From Bacillota bacterium (lineage in GTDB: Bacteria > Bacillota > Limnochordia > Darwinibacteriales > Darwinibacteriaceae): a stretch of 36,673 nt of DNA. A model generated the notes under the pieces. That model had not been told where the DNA came from. It searched no databases and saw only the letters and a program-made list of their open reading frames with translations. A program made the position numbers and the translations under genes. The stretch's first letter is position 1. Each line of letters begins with the position of its first letter. Below, in pieces: positions 8,349-17,597 of this stretch. The DNA lies in the NCBI GenBank assembly GCA_012837925.1, contig DUQE01000123.1:1-36673 (forward strand). Direction: 5' to 3'.

Positions 8349-9210
8349 AAAACTCGTTAAACTCTCGGTGCAGGGACAGATTACACCTCCCTTACAAAGA
8401 GGAGCCTACAGGGTAGATCGCGAAGGGGTCCCCTTTGTACTGCCTGGTACTGGAGGAATCACTTACAATGTGAAAGTAGGTCACTCCGCGTTCGGTTGGG
8501 CTGGAGACCATGTAGAACCTTGCGTTTCGACCGCGGCTACCATAGACGAACGTGCTAGCCTAAAGAACCAGGCTTATAATACACTAGCCTGTGTCGGTAA
8601 TGAGGCGGTTGTCATCTCGGGCGATGCTAAAGGAGCAAAAGGCGTTGTGACGGGAACCCATGGCGGGATTGAACACGTCATTATCGACTTTGCCGATGAC
8701 GATCTGGAGAAAATGGTAATCGAGGACAAAGTACTCGTGAAGTCGTTTGGACAAGGACTACAACTCTTAGACTATCCGGGCATCACCGTTCGCAACCTCG
8801 ATCCTAATCTTTTGGGTAAACTGGAGATTAAAGAAGAAAGCGGTAAGCTTGTGGTTCCGGTTGCAGCAAAGATTCCAGCAAGGCTAATGGGATCTGGACT
8901 CGGTAGCCCGTCTACTGCTTCAGGTGACTATGATATTACGACAACGGACCAAGAAGAAATCAAAGCCCTGGGGATTGACCAATTAAAATTTGGTGATCTG
9001 GTGGCTCTGGAGGATTCCGACAATCGCTTCGGACGGAGCTATCGTCGTGGAGCTATTTCAGTAGGCGTCATCGTTCATTCCGATTGTTTGTTGGCTGGTC
9101 ACGGACCTGGAGTTACGACTCTGCTTACAGCTATTGATGGAAGCCTCGATGTAATCGTCGACCCTGAGGCCAATATCGGTCGGATTCTCGGTATCGGTTG
9201 TTATCGTTAA
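8329..9210 (+). CDS. DUF4438 domain-containing protein
   Basis: ATG 8329 with AAGGAGGT upstream. Family-like GTGGITYNVKVGHSAFGWAGDHVEPCVS and C-terminal HSDCLLAGHGPGVTTLLT. Confidence 0.75.
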   Translation: MLRTNVEKLVKLSVQGQITPPLQRGAYRVDREGVPFVLPGTGGITYNVKVGHSAFGWAGDHVEPCVSTAATIDERASLKNQAYNTLACVGNEAVVISGDAKGAKGVVTGTHGGIEHVIIDFADDDLEKMVIEDKVLVKSFGQGLQLLDYPGITVRNLDPNLLGKLEIKEESGKLVVPVAAKIPARLMGSGLGSPSTASGDYDITTTDQEEIKALGIDQLKFGDLVALEDSDNRFGRSYRRGAISVGVIVHSDCLLAGHGPGVTTLLTAIDGSLDVIVDPEANIGRILGIGCYR

Positions 9211-9227
9211 GCATCTCAAAAAACAGC

Positions 9228-9251
9228 AAAGGCCCCTTTAAAGGGGCCTTT
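9228..9251. terminator. Intrinsic terminator-like hairpin between convergent genes
   Basis: AAAGGCCCCTTTAAAGGGGCCTTT, a near-perfect palindrome directly after the DUF4438 stop and next to the 3' end of the minus-strand small ORF. Confidence 0.8.
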
Positions 9252-9254
9252 AGC

Positions 9255-9428
9255 CTATACGGTCTTCCGTAGTAACGCTTGTCGTTCATCGTGCGTTACT
9301 TGGGGTTGCTGCGAATTTGGCGCAGGGGACACCTGAATGCCCGCAGCTCTGCGTAAAATCGCATTTTCCAGCCTGAGGCGCTCAATTTCTGCTAGCAACG
9401 TCTCCAAGTCGGGGGTAGTCTTGTGCAT
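9255..9428 (-). CDS. Small (57 aa) coiled-coil protein, not in the supplied ORF track
   Basis: Minus-strand ATG 9428 to TAG 9255: MHKTTPDLETLLAEIERLRLENAILRRAAGIQVSPAPNSQQPQVTHDERQALLRKTV. AGGAG lies about 9 nt upstream of the ATG; heptad-like Leu/Ile spacing. Confidence 0.6.
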   Translation of the reverse strand: MHKTTPDLETLLAEIERLRLENAILRRAAGIQVSPAPNSQQPQVTHDERQALLRKTV

Positions 9429-9514
9429 GTATGACCGCTCCTACTTTTGAGTTTATGTCTCATTCGTCAATAGAATTAGTTTTCCTGCAAAAAGGTAGAA
9501 AAATTGAGGGAATT

Positions 9515-10678
9515 TTAAGCTTTTAGTTGCACAAGTTCGGTTTTTGCTATGGCTTCAGATACCAATCCTTCCACATCGAGTTCTCTTTCGGCCTCTAAGA
9601 CTTGATCCAAACGAGGTCTTGTGGCTGGATTCTTGGGAACGAATACCGTACAGCAATCGTCATACGGTTGAATGGACGTCTCATAGGTTCCTATCTTATA
9701 GGCAACGTCAATGATCTCTTGTTTATCCATACCAATAAGAGGTCGAAAGACTGGCGTAGTTGTTACTGCATTAATGACATGGATGCTCTCCATGGTCTGG
9801 CTCGCCACTTGTCCTAGACTGTCACCGGTAATCAGCGCTAATGCCTGTTCACGCTCGGCCAACTGTGTGGCGATGCGCAGCATGAAACGCCGCATAAGGG
9901 TAATGGAAAGCGTTGGATACGAAGTCTTCTGCAGGGCCTTTTGGATCTCGGTAAAGTAAGCTATCCAAAGCTTAAAGGAACCCTTGGCATTGTAGGCCGC
10001 CAGGCGTGTGGCTAGATCCACAACCTTAGCCTTGGAGCGTTCTGATGTAAATGGGTACGAGTAAAAGTGTAGACCTTCGATCGTAACGCCCCGCTTCATT
10101 GACAAAAACCCAGCTACAGGACTATCGATGCCACCTGACAAAAGCAAGAGTCCTTTTCCCGAAGAGCCAGCTGGTAATCCTCCCAAACAAGGAATGACTT
10201 GCGAGTACAAGAAGGCTCCTTCTTGGCGAATTTCCACATTGAGCACGAAATCGGGATTGTGAACATCCACCTTTAGGTGGGGGAAGTTCCTCAAGAGATG
10301 ACCGCCCAGAGCGTTACAGAGTTCTGGTGAGGTCAGAGGAAAGGCCTTATTCGGTCGTCTTGCCTCTACTTTGAACGTCTGTCCCGGTGTATCTTGGATG
10401 ACGAGCGCTGCACCTTCCTTGATTTGGTCCAGATCCAACTCTCGTTTCAAGACAGGAGACACCGAGACAATTCCGAACACTCCCTGAAGTCTTTGGGCGA
10501 GAGCGGCCCAATTTCCCTTGGTTTCTAGGTAAATACGCCCAAATGTTTTTGTGATACGCCCGTGAGGGAGATCAGCGAGTCTAGAGCGCATATTGGTCAA
10601 AAGTAAATCCTCGAAGGTTTTGCGATTCCGCCCCTTAAGGCTGAGTTCGCCGTAACGTACTTAGAGCAAAGGATACAT
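9515..10678 (-). pseudogene. thiI: tRNA 4-thiouridine synthase ThiI, with an in-frame TAA at codon 6 (10661..10663)
   Basis: THUMP plus PP-loop (LLLLSGGIDSPVAGFLSMKRG). The tracked ORF starts at TTG 10600, but in-frame upstream codons read MYPLL*VRYGELSLKGRNRKTFEDLL, with an SD (AAGGAG) 6 nt before ATG 10678. Either a disrupted gene, a sequence error, or a gene using the internal TTG. Confidence 0.75.
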
Positions 10679-10688
10679 AGGCATCTCC

Positions 10689-11858
10689 TTAAACATAAAT
10701 GTTGCGAATTTCTTCCACTGTTTCCTTAAGACTATAAACTACGTATTGAATCTGGTCAAGGGTGATGGTCGGTGCCAGACTGAAGCGTATGGCCGACATG
10801 AGTTCGTCTTGCAGCAGACCGATAGATTCCAAGACGTGGGACACCCCCTTTTTCTTCGATGAACAGGCCGCCCCCATAGCTACAAATATACGCTTTTGCT
10901 CGAGGAAGTGCACAAGCACTTCACCTCGAACGCCGGGAAAGCTTGCGTTTAGCAGGTGCGGTGCGCCTTCTTGGGGACTATTGATCCGGGAGTTGGGAAT
11001 GGTGTTGATTCCGTCTATGAGCGCCTGCCTTAGATTCTGAAGCTGTCTTAGATTCTCTTCTAGGTTTTCTGTAACGAGTTGGACGGCCTTTGTTAACCCA
11101 ACGATGGCGGGAAGGTTTTCCGTCCCGGGTCTCAGGCCACTCTCTTGGTCACCGCCAAAGAGGATTGGTCGCAGCGGAACCTGTCGATCCACATACAGTA
11201 GGCCGATTCCCTTGGGTCCAAAGATCTTGTGGCCACTAAAGCTGCACAGGTGAACCTTAAGCTCAGGTATTCTCAGGGGCAAATGGCCTAGGGCTTGCAC
11301 CGCATCAACGTGAAACACAATTTTGTGTTGTCTCTCTCGGTTCTCTTGCTCGATGATTCGACCAATTTCCTGCACTGGGGCTATGCTGCCTAGTTCGTTG
11401 TTGACAAGCATGACACTGACGATCTTGGTATCGGGCTTAAGGAGCGTAGCCAACTGGTTTGCGTCTACTTGCCCGAACTCATTGACTTTCAGATAACTAA
11501 CAGACCAGCCTCGCTCTTCTAGGTGGTTGATGACCTTAAGCACCGATGGATGCTCGATCGGTGTTGTGATGATATGACCTGGGTTGCGCAGAAAGTAAGG
11601 GATGTTCGCCACACCCTGTAGAGCCAAATTATTGGCTTCGGTACCACTGGCTGTAAAGTATAGGGAGGACGGGTCTACCTGAAGGAATGCGCCAATTTGC
11701 TTTCGGCATGCGTTTAGAGTATTCTCTGCGGCTACACCCCGAAGATGCGGTGAAGAGGGATTGCCGTATTGGATCGTCCAATAAGGTTCCATAGCCTGCA
11801 CGACCTCTTCAGCAACTGGAGTGGTGGCGCTGTTGTCTAGGTATATTTCATTACGCAT
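10689..11858 (-). CDS. Cysteine desulfurase (NifS/IscS family), paired with thiI
   Basis: MRNEIYLDNSATTPVAEEV, PLP-Lys motif CSFSGHKIFGPKGIGLLYV, catalytic Cys AMGAACSSKKKG; AAGGAGGT before ATG 11858. Confidence 0.93.
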   Translation of the reverse strand: MRNEIYLDNSATTPVAEEVVQAMEPYWTIQYGNPSSPHLRGVAAENTLNACRKQIGAFLQVDPSSLYFTASGTEANNLALQGVANIPYFLRNPGHIITTPIEHPSVLKVINHLEERGWSVSYLKVNEFGQVDANQLATLLKPDTKIVSVMLVNNELGSIAPVQEIGRIIEQENRERQHKIVFHVDAVQALGHLPLRIPELKVHLCSFSGHKIFGPKGIGLLYVDRQVPLRPILFGGDQESGLRPGTENLPAIVGLTKAVQLVTENLEENLRQLQNLRQALIDGINTIPNSRINSPQEGAPHLLNASFPGVRGEVLVHFLEQKRIFVAMGAACSSKKKGVSHVLESIGLLQDELMSAIRFSLAPTITLDQIQYVVYSLKETVEEIRNIYV

Positions 11859-12079
11859 GTGCGTACCTCCTTGCGCCACGTTAAAACGCTGGCCCTGCTT
11901 ATTTCTAGTATTCCCACCTTATTTCCTCTTTTCTACACCATCATTTAGGTGGCGTTATGATGGCAAGGGTTTTTCTGAGAATCTTTTAGCATAAATGGCT
12001 TGAATTGGTAGGGGAATCATTTTCACTGGCGAAATAAAATAGAGTAGAATCACAACCATCCGTGAAACGGGGGAAGGAA

Positions 12080-12784
12080 ATGAAACGCAAATTAGGGTTA
12101 TTGGTACTCGTAGCATTGCTTCTTGTTGGATGTTCCAGCTATGAGAGGGTGCAGATACCCCCCAAGGTCAGTGTTGGAGGCAGTAATACGGTAGCAGTGT
12201 TGTTCTTGGACAACTTTACTGACGACTATGCGATTCCACACGAGTTGGAGCAGCAAATCATACGTAATCTTTCCGCATACTACAGAGTGATTAGCCCAGA
12301 AGAAGCGGAATGGGCCTTGGTTCGTCTAGGCCTGCTCAGGGGGCAATCACCTAATCGGGATGAAGCTATACGACTTGGTCAAATGCTCGGAGTGGACGCC
12401 TTGGTTATGGGCGAGGTATCGGCCTACTACGCCCCCATTACGCAAATGCAGCCTTACATGGCGAAGGAACGAGAAGAAAAGGGTGTCAAAGGCTATGAGT
12501 GGGGTATTGACCAGAACACTAGAGTGATGGTGACACTGAACGGCCGCGTGATGGATACTCGTTCTGGAAATGTCATTCATAGACTCAGGGCAGAAGGAGA
12601 AAGCTCAACGACGACGAAAAAGACTATTGGGTGGTATCGCGTTGGCGATAGACCCGGTTTCTGGGATACGCCGGCTCCACATAAGAACGACATCTCTTAC
12701 GTAAGAGAGTCAGCCGTCCGGCAGGCTGCGAGCCAGTTCACCCAAGATTTGATGCCCACGTATAAATGGGTAAAGGTTGAGTAG
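12080..12784 (+). CDS. Lipoprotein with a periplasmic TolB-N/CsgG-like domain
   Basis: Signal peptide with lipobox LLLVGC|SS; body NTVAVLFLDNFTDDYAIPHELEQQIIRNLSAYYRVISPEEAEWALV. Start ATG 12080 or GTG 12062. Confidence 0.6.
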   Translation: MKRKLGLLVLVALLLVGCSSYERVQIPPKVSVGGSNTVAVLFLDNFTDDYAIPHELEQQIIRNLSAYYRVISPEEAEWALVRLGLLRGQSPNRDEAIRLGQMLGVDALVMGEVSAYYAPITQMQPYMAKEREEKGVKGYEWGIDQNTRVMVTLNGRVMDTRSGNVIHRLRAEGESSTTTKKTIGWYRVGDRPGFWDTPAPHKNDISYVRESAVRQAASQFTQDLMPTYKWVKVE

Positions 12785-12826
12785 GTGAACGTCTAGGATA
12801 ATTTTCTCAAAACAAGATATGGGAAC

Positions 12827-12944
12827 ACTCATCCAGAGTGGCGGAGGGACTGGCCCTATGAAGCCCGGCAACCGGTGAACTTGTTTGTTCACAAGGTGCT
12901 AATTCCAGCAAGACTGCAAGTAGTGCAGACTTGAGAGATGAGAG
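12827..12944 (+). ncRNA. SAM-I (S-box) riboswitch upstream of metK
   Basis: Conserved core AGAGTGGCGGAGGGACTGGCCCTATGAAGCCCGGCAACC, later GGTGCTAATTCCAGCAAG, closed by P1 CTCATC/GATGAG. Confidence 0.95.
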
Positions 12945-12962
12945 ATGGTTGATTCGTTTTCG

Positions 12963-12995
12963 AATCCTCTCTCGTCAGAGAGAGGATTTATTTTT
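12963..12995 (+). terminator. Riboswitch expression-platform terminator
   Basis: AATCCTCTCTCGTCAGAGAGAGGATT followed by a T-rich tract. CTCTCTC could alternatively pair with the upstream GAGAG at the P1 3' side. Confidence 0.85.
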
Positions 12996-13010
12996 GAAAG
13001 GGTGGTAGAA

Positions 13011-14192
13011 ATGGAAAAAAGGAAGTACTTATTCACATCAGAGTCTGTGACAGAGGGACATCCTGACAAGGTGTGTGACCAAATCTCTGATGCGATCGTT
13101 GATGCAATCCTAGAACAAGATCCGCAAGCTCGCGTAGCGTGTGAAACCGCGATTTCGACTGGGCTCGTGTTAATACTAGGGGAGATCAGCACCAAGTGTT
13201 ATGTGGAAATCCCCACTATTGTCCGTGAGGTGGTACGTGATATTGGTTATGATCGTGCCAAATATGGCTTTGACGCGGACACATGTGCTGTATTGACGTC
13301 CATTCAGGAGCAATCACCAGACATAGCGCTCGGCGTAAACGAGGCAGTAGAACGTCGCTCCGGCGACGCTGATGAGGCCTCGTCCATGGGAGCAGGAGAT
13401 CAAGGGATCATGTTTGGGTATGCGACGGATGAGACGCCAGAATATATGCCTATGCCCATCGCCTTGGCTCACAGGTTAGCCAAGCGCTTGGCCGATGTGC
13501 GTAAGAGCGGTTTGATTCCTTACTTGAGACCCGACGGTAAGACACAGGTTTCCATCATCTATGATGAAGATGACCGGCCTCTATCCTTAGACAATGTCGT
13601 AGTCTCGGCGCAGCACCATCCTGAGGTTGATCAGGAGACGATTTACGCAGATATCCGCAAGAACGTCATTGAGCCCATCGTTCCATCTGAGCTGTGGACG
13701 GAACAGACCAAGGTGTTGGTCAATCCCACGGGTCGTTTTGTCGTCGGAGGCCCTTTGGGTGATGCCGGACTTACCGGCCGCAAGATTATTGTGGACAGCT
13801 ATGGTGGCTTTGGCAGACATGGTGGCGGAGCCTTTTCGGGTAAGGACCCCTCGAAAGTTGACCGTTCCGCTTCGTATGCAGCTCGTTATGTCGCCAAGAA
13901 TGTGGTCGCAGCGGGTCTAGCTAGAAGGCTGGAGTTGCAGGTAGCCTATGCCATTGGCGTGGCCAAGCCTTTGTCACTGTTTGTGGACACATTTGGGACA
14001 GGAGTCATTTCTGATGCAGAAATCGAAGAACTGATCCGCCAGAACTTTGACCTCAGGCCCCAGGCAATCATCCGACACTTGGATTTGCAGAGACCGATTT
14101 ATAGGCAGGTAGCATCCTACGGTCACTTCGGGCGACTTGATCTTGATCTGCCGTGGGAACGTCTCGATAAGGTCGAAGCACTTCGGAAATAG
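13011..14192 (+). CDS. metK: S-adenosylmethionine synthetase
   Basis: [76 protein letters not shown]. True start is ATG 13011. Confidence 0.98.
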   Translation: MEKRKYLFTSESVTEGHPDKVCDQISDAIVDAILEQDPQARVACETAISTGLVLILGEISTKCYVEIPTIVREVVRDIGYDRAKYGFDADTCAVLTSIQEQSPDIALGVNEAVERRSGDADEASSMGAGDQGIMFGYATDETPEYMPMPIALAHRLAKRLADVRKSGLIPYLRPDGKTQVSIIYDEDDRPLSLDNVVVSAQHHPEVDQETIYADIRKNVIEPIVPSELWTEQTKVLVNPTGRFVVGGPLGDAGLTGRKIIVDSYGGFGRHGGGAFSGKDPSKVDRSASYAARYVAKNVVAAGLARRLELQVAYAIGVAKPLSLFVDTFGTGVISDAEIEELIRQNFDLRPQAIIRHLDLQRPIYRQVASYGHFGRLDLDLPWERLDKVEALRK

Positions 14193-14200
14193 CCAAGAAT

Positions 14201-14227
14201 GCAGGGTGAAGGCACCCTGCTTTTTTT
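14201..14227 (+). terminator. Intrinsic terminator of metK
   Basis: GCAGGGTGAAGGCACCCTGC followed by TTTTTTT. Confidence 0.9.
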
Positions 14228-14253
14228 CTAGCAAAAACTCAGAAAACATATAA

Positions 14254-14282
14254 TTGACAGAAAAGTTTGCGCATTATATAAT
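14254..14282 (+). promoter_or_regulatory. Sigma-A-type promoter with perfect consensus hexamers
   Basis: TTGACA (14254-14259), 17-nt spacer, TATAAT (14277-14282); 35 nt upstream of ATG 14317. Confidence 0.9.
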
Positions 14283-14316
14283 CTACTCAGGGTCTATCCT
14301 CCGAAGGAGGAAATCA

Positions 14317-14775
14317 ATGGTCAGAAATCATTTCTTCGTAGGAGTTCTCTGTGTAACGGTGCTGCTTGCTTTGACAACCATAGCCCAAGCATCTGGTACG
14401 GTAACGTTTCAAATTGAAGTCTTGCCGGGCTTAAGCGTATCCAGCCCGGATCTTCTGGTGTTTGATCCTGTTGCACCCGGTCAGTCGGATCATCAGGATC
14501 TCAACATCACTGTGTGGTCAAACGTAACCTGGGAGCTTTCAGTACAAGCGGTAGGCTATGATGTGGAGGGCGGACTTCAGGGAACTATTGACGTCGCTAC
14601 TCCTGGAGGCTGGGTGGAGCTTACGAACGAGAGCAGTGTCATTCGCGAGAATCAATCTCCAACTGGGCCCACAGGTGTTACGTTGCTGACGCCGTTCCGG
14701 TTCATAGGGAGCTACGAAGACGTTCCTGGTACATATTCCTTCCAGGTCGAGTTCACAGTGGTGGCTGCGTTATGA
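14317..14775 (+). CDS. Small exported beta-rich protein, candidate subunit of the cassette
   Basis: AAGGAGG before ATG 14317; signal peptide MVRNHFFVGVLCVTVLLALTTIAQA; mature part GTVTFQIEVLPGLSVSSPDLLVFDPVAPG... dominated by beta-type alternation. Confidence 0.6.
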   Translation: MVRNHFFVGVLCVTVLLALTTIAQASGTVTFQIEVLPGLSVSSPDLLVFDPVAPGQSDHQDLNITVWSNVTWELSVQAVGYDVEGGLQGTIDVATPGGWVELTNESSVIRENQSPTGPTGVTLLTPFRFIGSYEDVPGTYSFQVEFTVVAAL

Positions 14776-15467
14776 TAGGGGCGTTGAAATGGATCGGCAT
14801 CGTCATGGTCGTACTCTTCTTGCCTTGGGGCAATGCTCAGGCCATGGTGTCTGTCTCGCCAGTGATTGTTGAAGCTGTAGGAGTGGCGGAGGGCCAAACC
14901 TTTGAAGTCCTCTGCCAGAATTGGGGGGATCAGCCCATTGAGATGCAGCTATCCCTTGCTCTCTTTGATCAGAGCGAGACAGGAGGGGTAGTCTTTCTCG
15001 AAGACCCAGAAGCAGTACATAGAGCCTCGGGTTTTCTGACGTTGCATACAGACGCACTCTCTCTGGATCCGAATGGGGAAGACGTAGTCCGAGTGGAGCT
15101 GACCGATAATAGTTTTGACAATCTTTACGCCGTTCTTTTTGTAAAACCAAGGCAGGTGGGAGTCCAAACGCGTTTCGCGGTATTGTTCTTGCTCTCCACT
15201 TCGGTCAACAAACTAGCGAACATGACAGTTTCTTCATGGGTGCAGCAAGAAGACGCTTTGACGCTGACAGTGGAGAACCACGGACTCAGGCATGGATTGT
15301 GGGAAGGCGAAGTCCACCTTTATGACGCATCTGACCAAGTTGGTGAGAAACGTCAGATCACAAGCGGTGTAGTTCTGGCTGGCCGCAGTCGGGGTGTGCA
15401 GGTCCCCCTGCCATCATGGGTGCGACGTGTAGAAGTCTTTTCTGACTTGTCAGGGCAACAACGATGA
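14772..15467 (+). CDS. Exported Ig-like protein resembling PapD-type pilus chaperones or DUF916-like proteins
   Basis: ATGA overlap with the upstream gene; signal peptide ending NAQA; VSVSPVIVEAVGVAEGQTFEVLCQNWGDQPIEMQLSL ... LSLDPNGEDVVRVELTD ... LYAVLFVKPR. Confidence 0.5.
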   Translation: MIGALKWIGIVMVVLFLPWGNAQAMVSVSPVIVEAVGVAEGQTFEVLCQNWGDQPIEMQLSLALFDQSETGGVVFLEDPEAVHRASGFLTLHTDALSLDPNGEDVVRVELTDNSFDNLYAVLFVKPRQVGVQTRFAVLFLLSTSVNKLANMTVSSWVQQEDALTLTVENHGLRHGLWEGEVHLYDASDQVGEKRQITSGVVLAGRSRGVQVPLPSWVRRVEVFSDLSGQQR

Positions 15468-17554
15468 AAGCGTCTCTGTTGGTCACCGGATTAGTCCTAT
15501 TGCTCAGCTGCCATTGCATGGCGGAGCAGCCGGTTATTCGGCATGTGGTGGATGAGCCGAGCGCAAAATCGATCATATACCAATCTTTCGATCTGTGGAT
15601 CGACGCCATTGGATCATGGTGTTTGCGAGGGCAGAATTCAAGTGGGTTGGCATTTCTGGACCGCGATGGGAGTATCGTTGAAGAGGGAAAACTCATCTGC
15701 GGCGATGGTTCGCAGGACTTGTCCCATACGATGGAAGTACATGTGGAGCCGGTGACATTGGGTCCAGGTACACATAGACTGGACATGGAACTCGTACTAG
15801 AGGGGGCCCAAGGTATCTTGGGCCTTCCGCTTGCCTCTGGTACCTGGATTTTGCCCTTAAACAGCGAACATGTTTCGGTACAGACGAGCGATGATGAAAG
15901 GACATTTCTTTCGTCTGGACAGTGGTTTCTTCTGCAATCGGAAGACCGAATCTTCTACGATGGTCAGGAGATATGGAGTCACTCTCCACCTGTGGAGGCC
16001 GCGGGGATACTCGACGTACAATCGCAAAGTGAATTGTGGTGGGACGAAGAACCACTTGGCTTGGAAACTGGTGAACGGCGAACCTTTCGAATTTATCTGA
16101 CAGGCCCCAGCTTTGGCGGCGAACTTGTCCTCCGGTCGAATGACTATCTCCATATTGATGGAGCCGCTTGGTTCCTGGAGGGGCGGCAACTAACAAGTAC
16201 GGTGACGCCCGACGGTACAGTTACACTTCGCATTCCAGTCTTACCCCCAGGTGTTCACAAGCTGCATGGAACCTTGCAGGCCCTTCTGCCCCCTCCGTCA
16301 GGTCAAGGAGAGCTTTGGGCGCTATGGCAAGGTACAATAGCCCATCGCATAGTGCGCATTGACAGAAGCTGGTTTGACCACGGAGGTATCCAGAGGATTC
16401 AAGTGGATACGACTTCTCCCTTAATCATGCCCAGCGGGCAGATCCGCAGTATGCATGGCAGAGGAGAGGTGTCTGCCAAGGAGGGAAGACTAAACGCAGT
16501 AGTCCCGGTGAGCAATCCCGGACAACCGATTTGGACCGGTCTTCCTCTGAGCGACAGTATAGTATGGGCCCCCGAAATCGAGTCGAGTGACCCTGAGGAT
16601 TTATTCTTGCCTGTCCTTTTGTGGGATGACGGATTGTCTTGGCGTTTGATCACGAGTTCGGGTCCTTATTTCTGCGATATTACAGCGGAGCGACAGCTGG
16701 CGTCCCTTAGGGGGAGACATGGATCCGTACGCCTAGAGGCCTCGATGCGAAACGAGAAAGTCGTCATTACACATGGTTGGAATGGCGCCTGGAGTGCAGA
16801 CGGATGGCGTTGGTGGGAGAGTGCTGAGGTTGTCAAAGGGGCCTACGGGCAAGGAAACTGGCTCTGGACCATTGGTGTACCTCGAGGGTCCGGCAACTTG
16901 CCGAGCCTCAAATTGCGCTATGAAAGAGACGGCGTTCTTCTACAGATGTCTAAGGATGACGTACGGTTGAAGCTTTCCTCTAAGATGCTGTCCTGGGGAA
17001 TAGGTCTACAGTCGCAGACTTTATGGATGGAGCGGCTTGAACCCCACCTGCGTCTTGAAATACGTCCCAGGCACCTCAAGTTTGACTATTGCTTAACGGA
17101 TGTGGGCGATGTGAGGTTACAGTGGAACATGGGGCGGAGCATTCAAGTCGACGTAACGGCCGATCCCTGGGATGCATACCTCCGCTTCGAGTCAAACCAA
17201 GTTCCCGAATGGGGATTGCGCTACCAAAAGTCTTCTTCCCAGGGTCGCTTCCTCTCTGCAACCAAAGGGGCCTTGCAGGTGAAGAACCATACCGTTATGG
17301 TTGAAGCCCGTGGCGAAATGGGTTATGTTTTGTCTCCCTGGTGCACACCTTATGTTGAGACGGGTCTTGTTGCCAGTATCTATGGGCCAGGAGGCCAGGT
17401 CCTCACTCACTGGACCTATGGGGGAGGATTGATTCTCAAACCCTTGCCTCAGATTGTGGCAGCGGTGGGGTGGAACAGTGATCAGAAGTGGCATGTAAAA
17501 GCCGGTGTCGTTGTACCTTTTGTGGGCAGGAAAACGCAAGTACGTTCCGAATAG
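15464..17554 (+). CDS. Large exported protein (696 aa) with beta-rich domains and a probable C-terminal outer-membrane barrel
   Basis: ATGA-type overlap with the upstream gene; signal peptide MKASLLVTGLVLLLSCHCMA; C-terminal 200 aa alternates polar/hydrophobic residues with aromatic girdles (VRLQWNMGRSIQVDVTADPWDAYLRFESN...GWNSDQKWHVKAGVVVPF). Confidence 0.5.
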   Translation: MKASLLVTGLVLLLSCHCMAEQPVIRHVVDEPSAKSIIYQSFDLWIDAIGSWCLRGQNSSGLAFLDRDGSIVEEGKLICGDGSQDLSHTMEVHVEPVTLGPGTHRLDMELVLEGAQGILGLPLASGTWILPLNSEHVSVQTSDDERTFLSSGQWFLLQSEDRIFYDGQEIWSHSPPVEAAGILDVQSQSELWWDEEPLGLETGERRTFRIYLTGPSFGGELVLRSNDYLHIDGAAWFLEGRQLTSTVTPDGTVTLRIPVLPPGVHKLHGTLQALLPPPSGQGELWALWQGTIAHRIVRIDRSWFDHGGIQRIQVDTTSPLIMPSGQIRSMHGRGEVSAKEGRLNAVVPVSNPGQPIWTGLPLSDSIVWAPEIESSDPEDLFLPVLLWDDGLSWRLITSSGPYFCDITAERQLASLRGRHGSVRLEASMRNEKVVITHGWNGAWSADGWRWWESAEVVKGAYGQGNWLWTIGVPRGSGNLPSLKLRYERDGVLLQMSKDDVRLKLSSKMLSWGIGLQSQTLWMERLEPHLRLEIRPRHLKFDYCLTDVGDVRLQWNMGRSIQVDVTADPWDAYLRFESNQVPEWGLRYQKSSSQGRFLSATKGALQVKNHTVMVEARGEMGYVLSPWCTPYVETGLVASIYGPGGQVLTHWTYGGGLILKPLPQIVAAVGWNSDQKWHVKAGVVVPFVGRKTQVRSE

Positions 17555-17597
17555 GAAAAGTGTGCTAACGTTTGCAATAGAGAGGGAGTGGAATTGC

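Noticed and set aside
12945-13010. N-terminal extension of MetK from the tracked start at 12945
   Set aside because: The interval is the riboswitch terminator region; canonical MetK begins at ATG 13011.
14254-14316. N-terminal extension of the small exported protein from TTG 14254
   Set aside because: This interval holds the -35 and -10 promoter hexamers and the SD; the signal peptide begins at ATG 14317.
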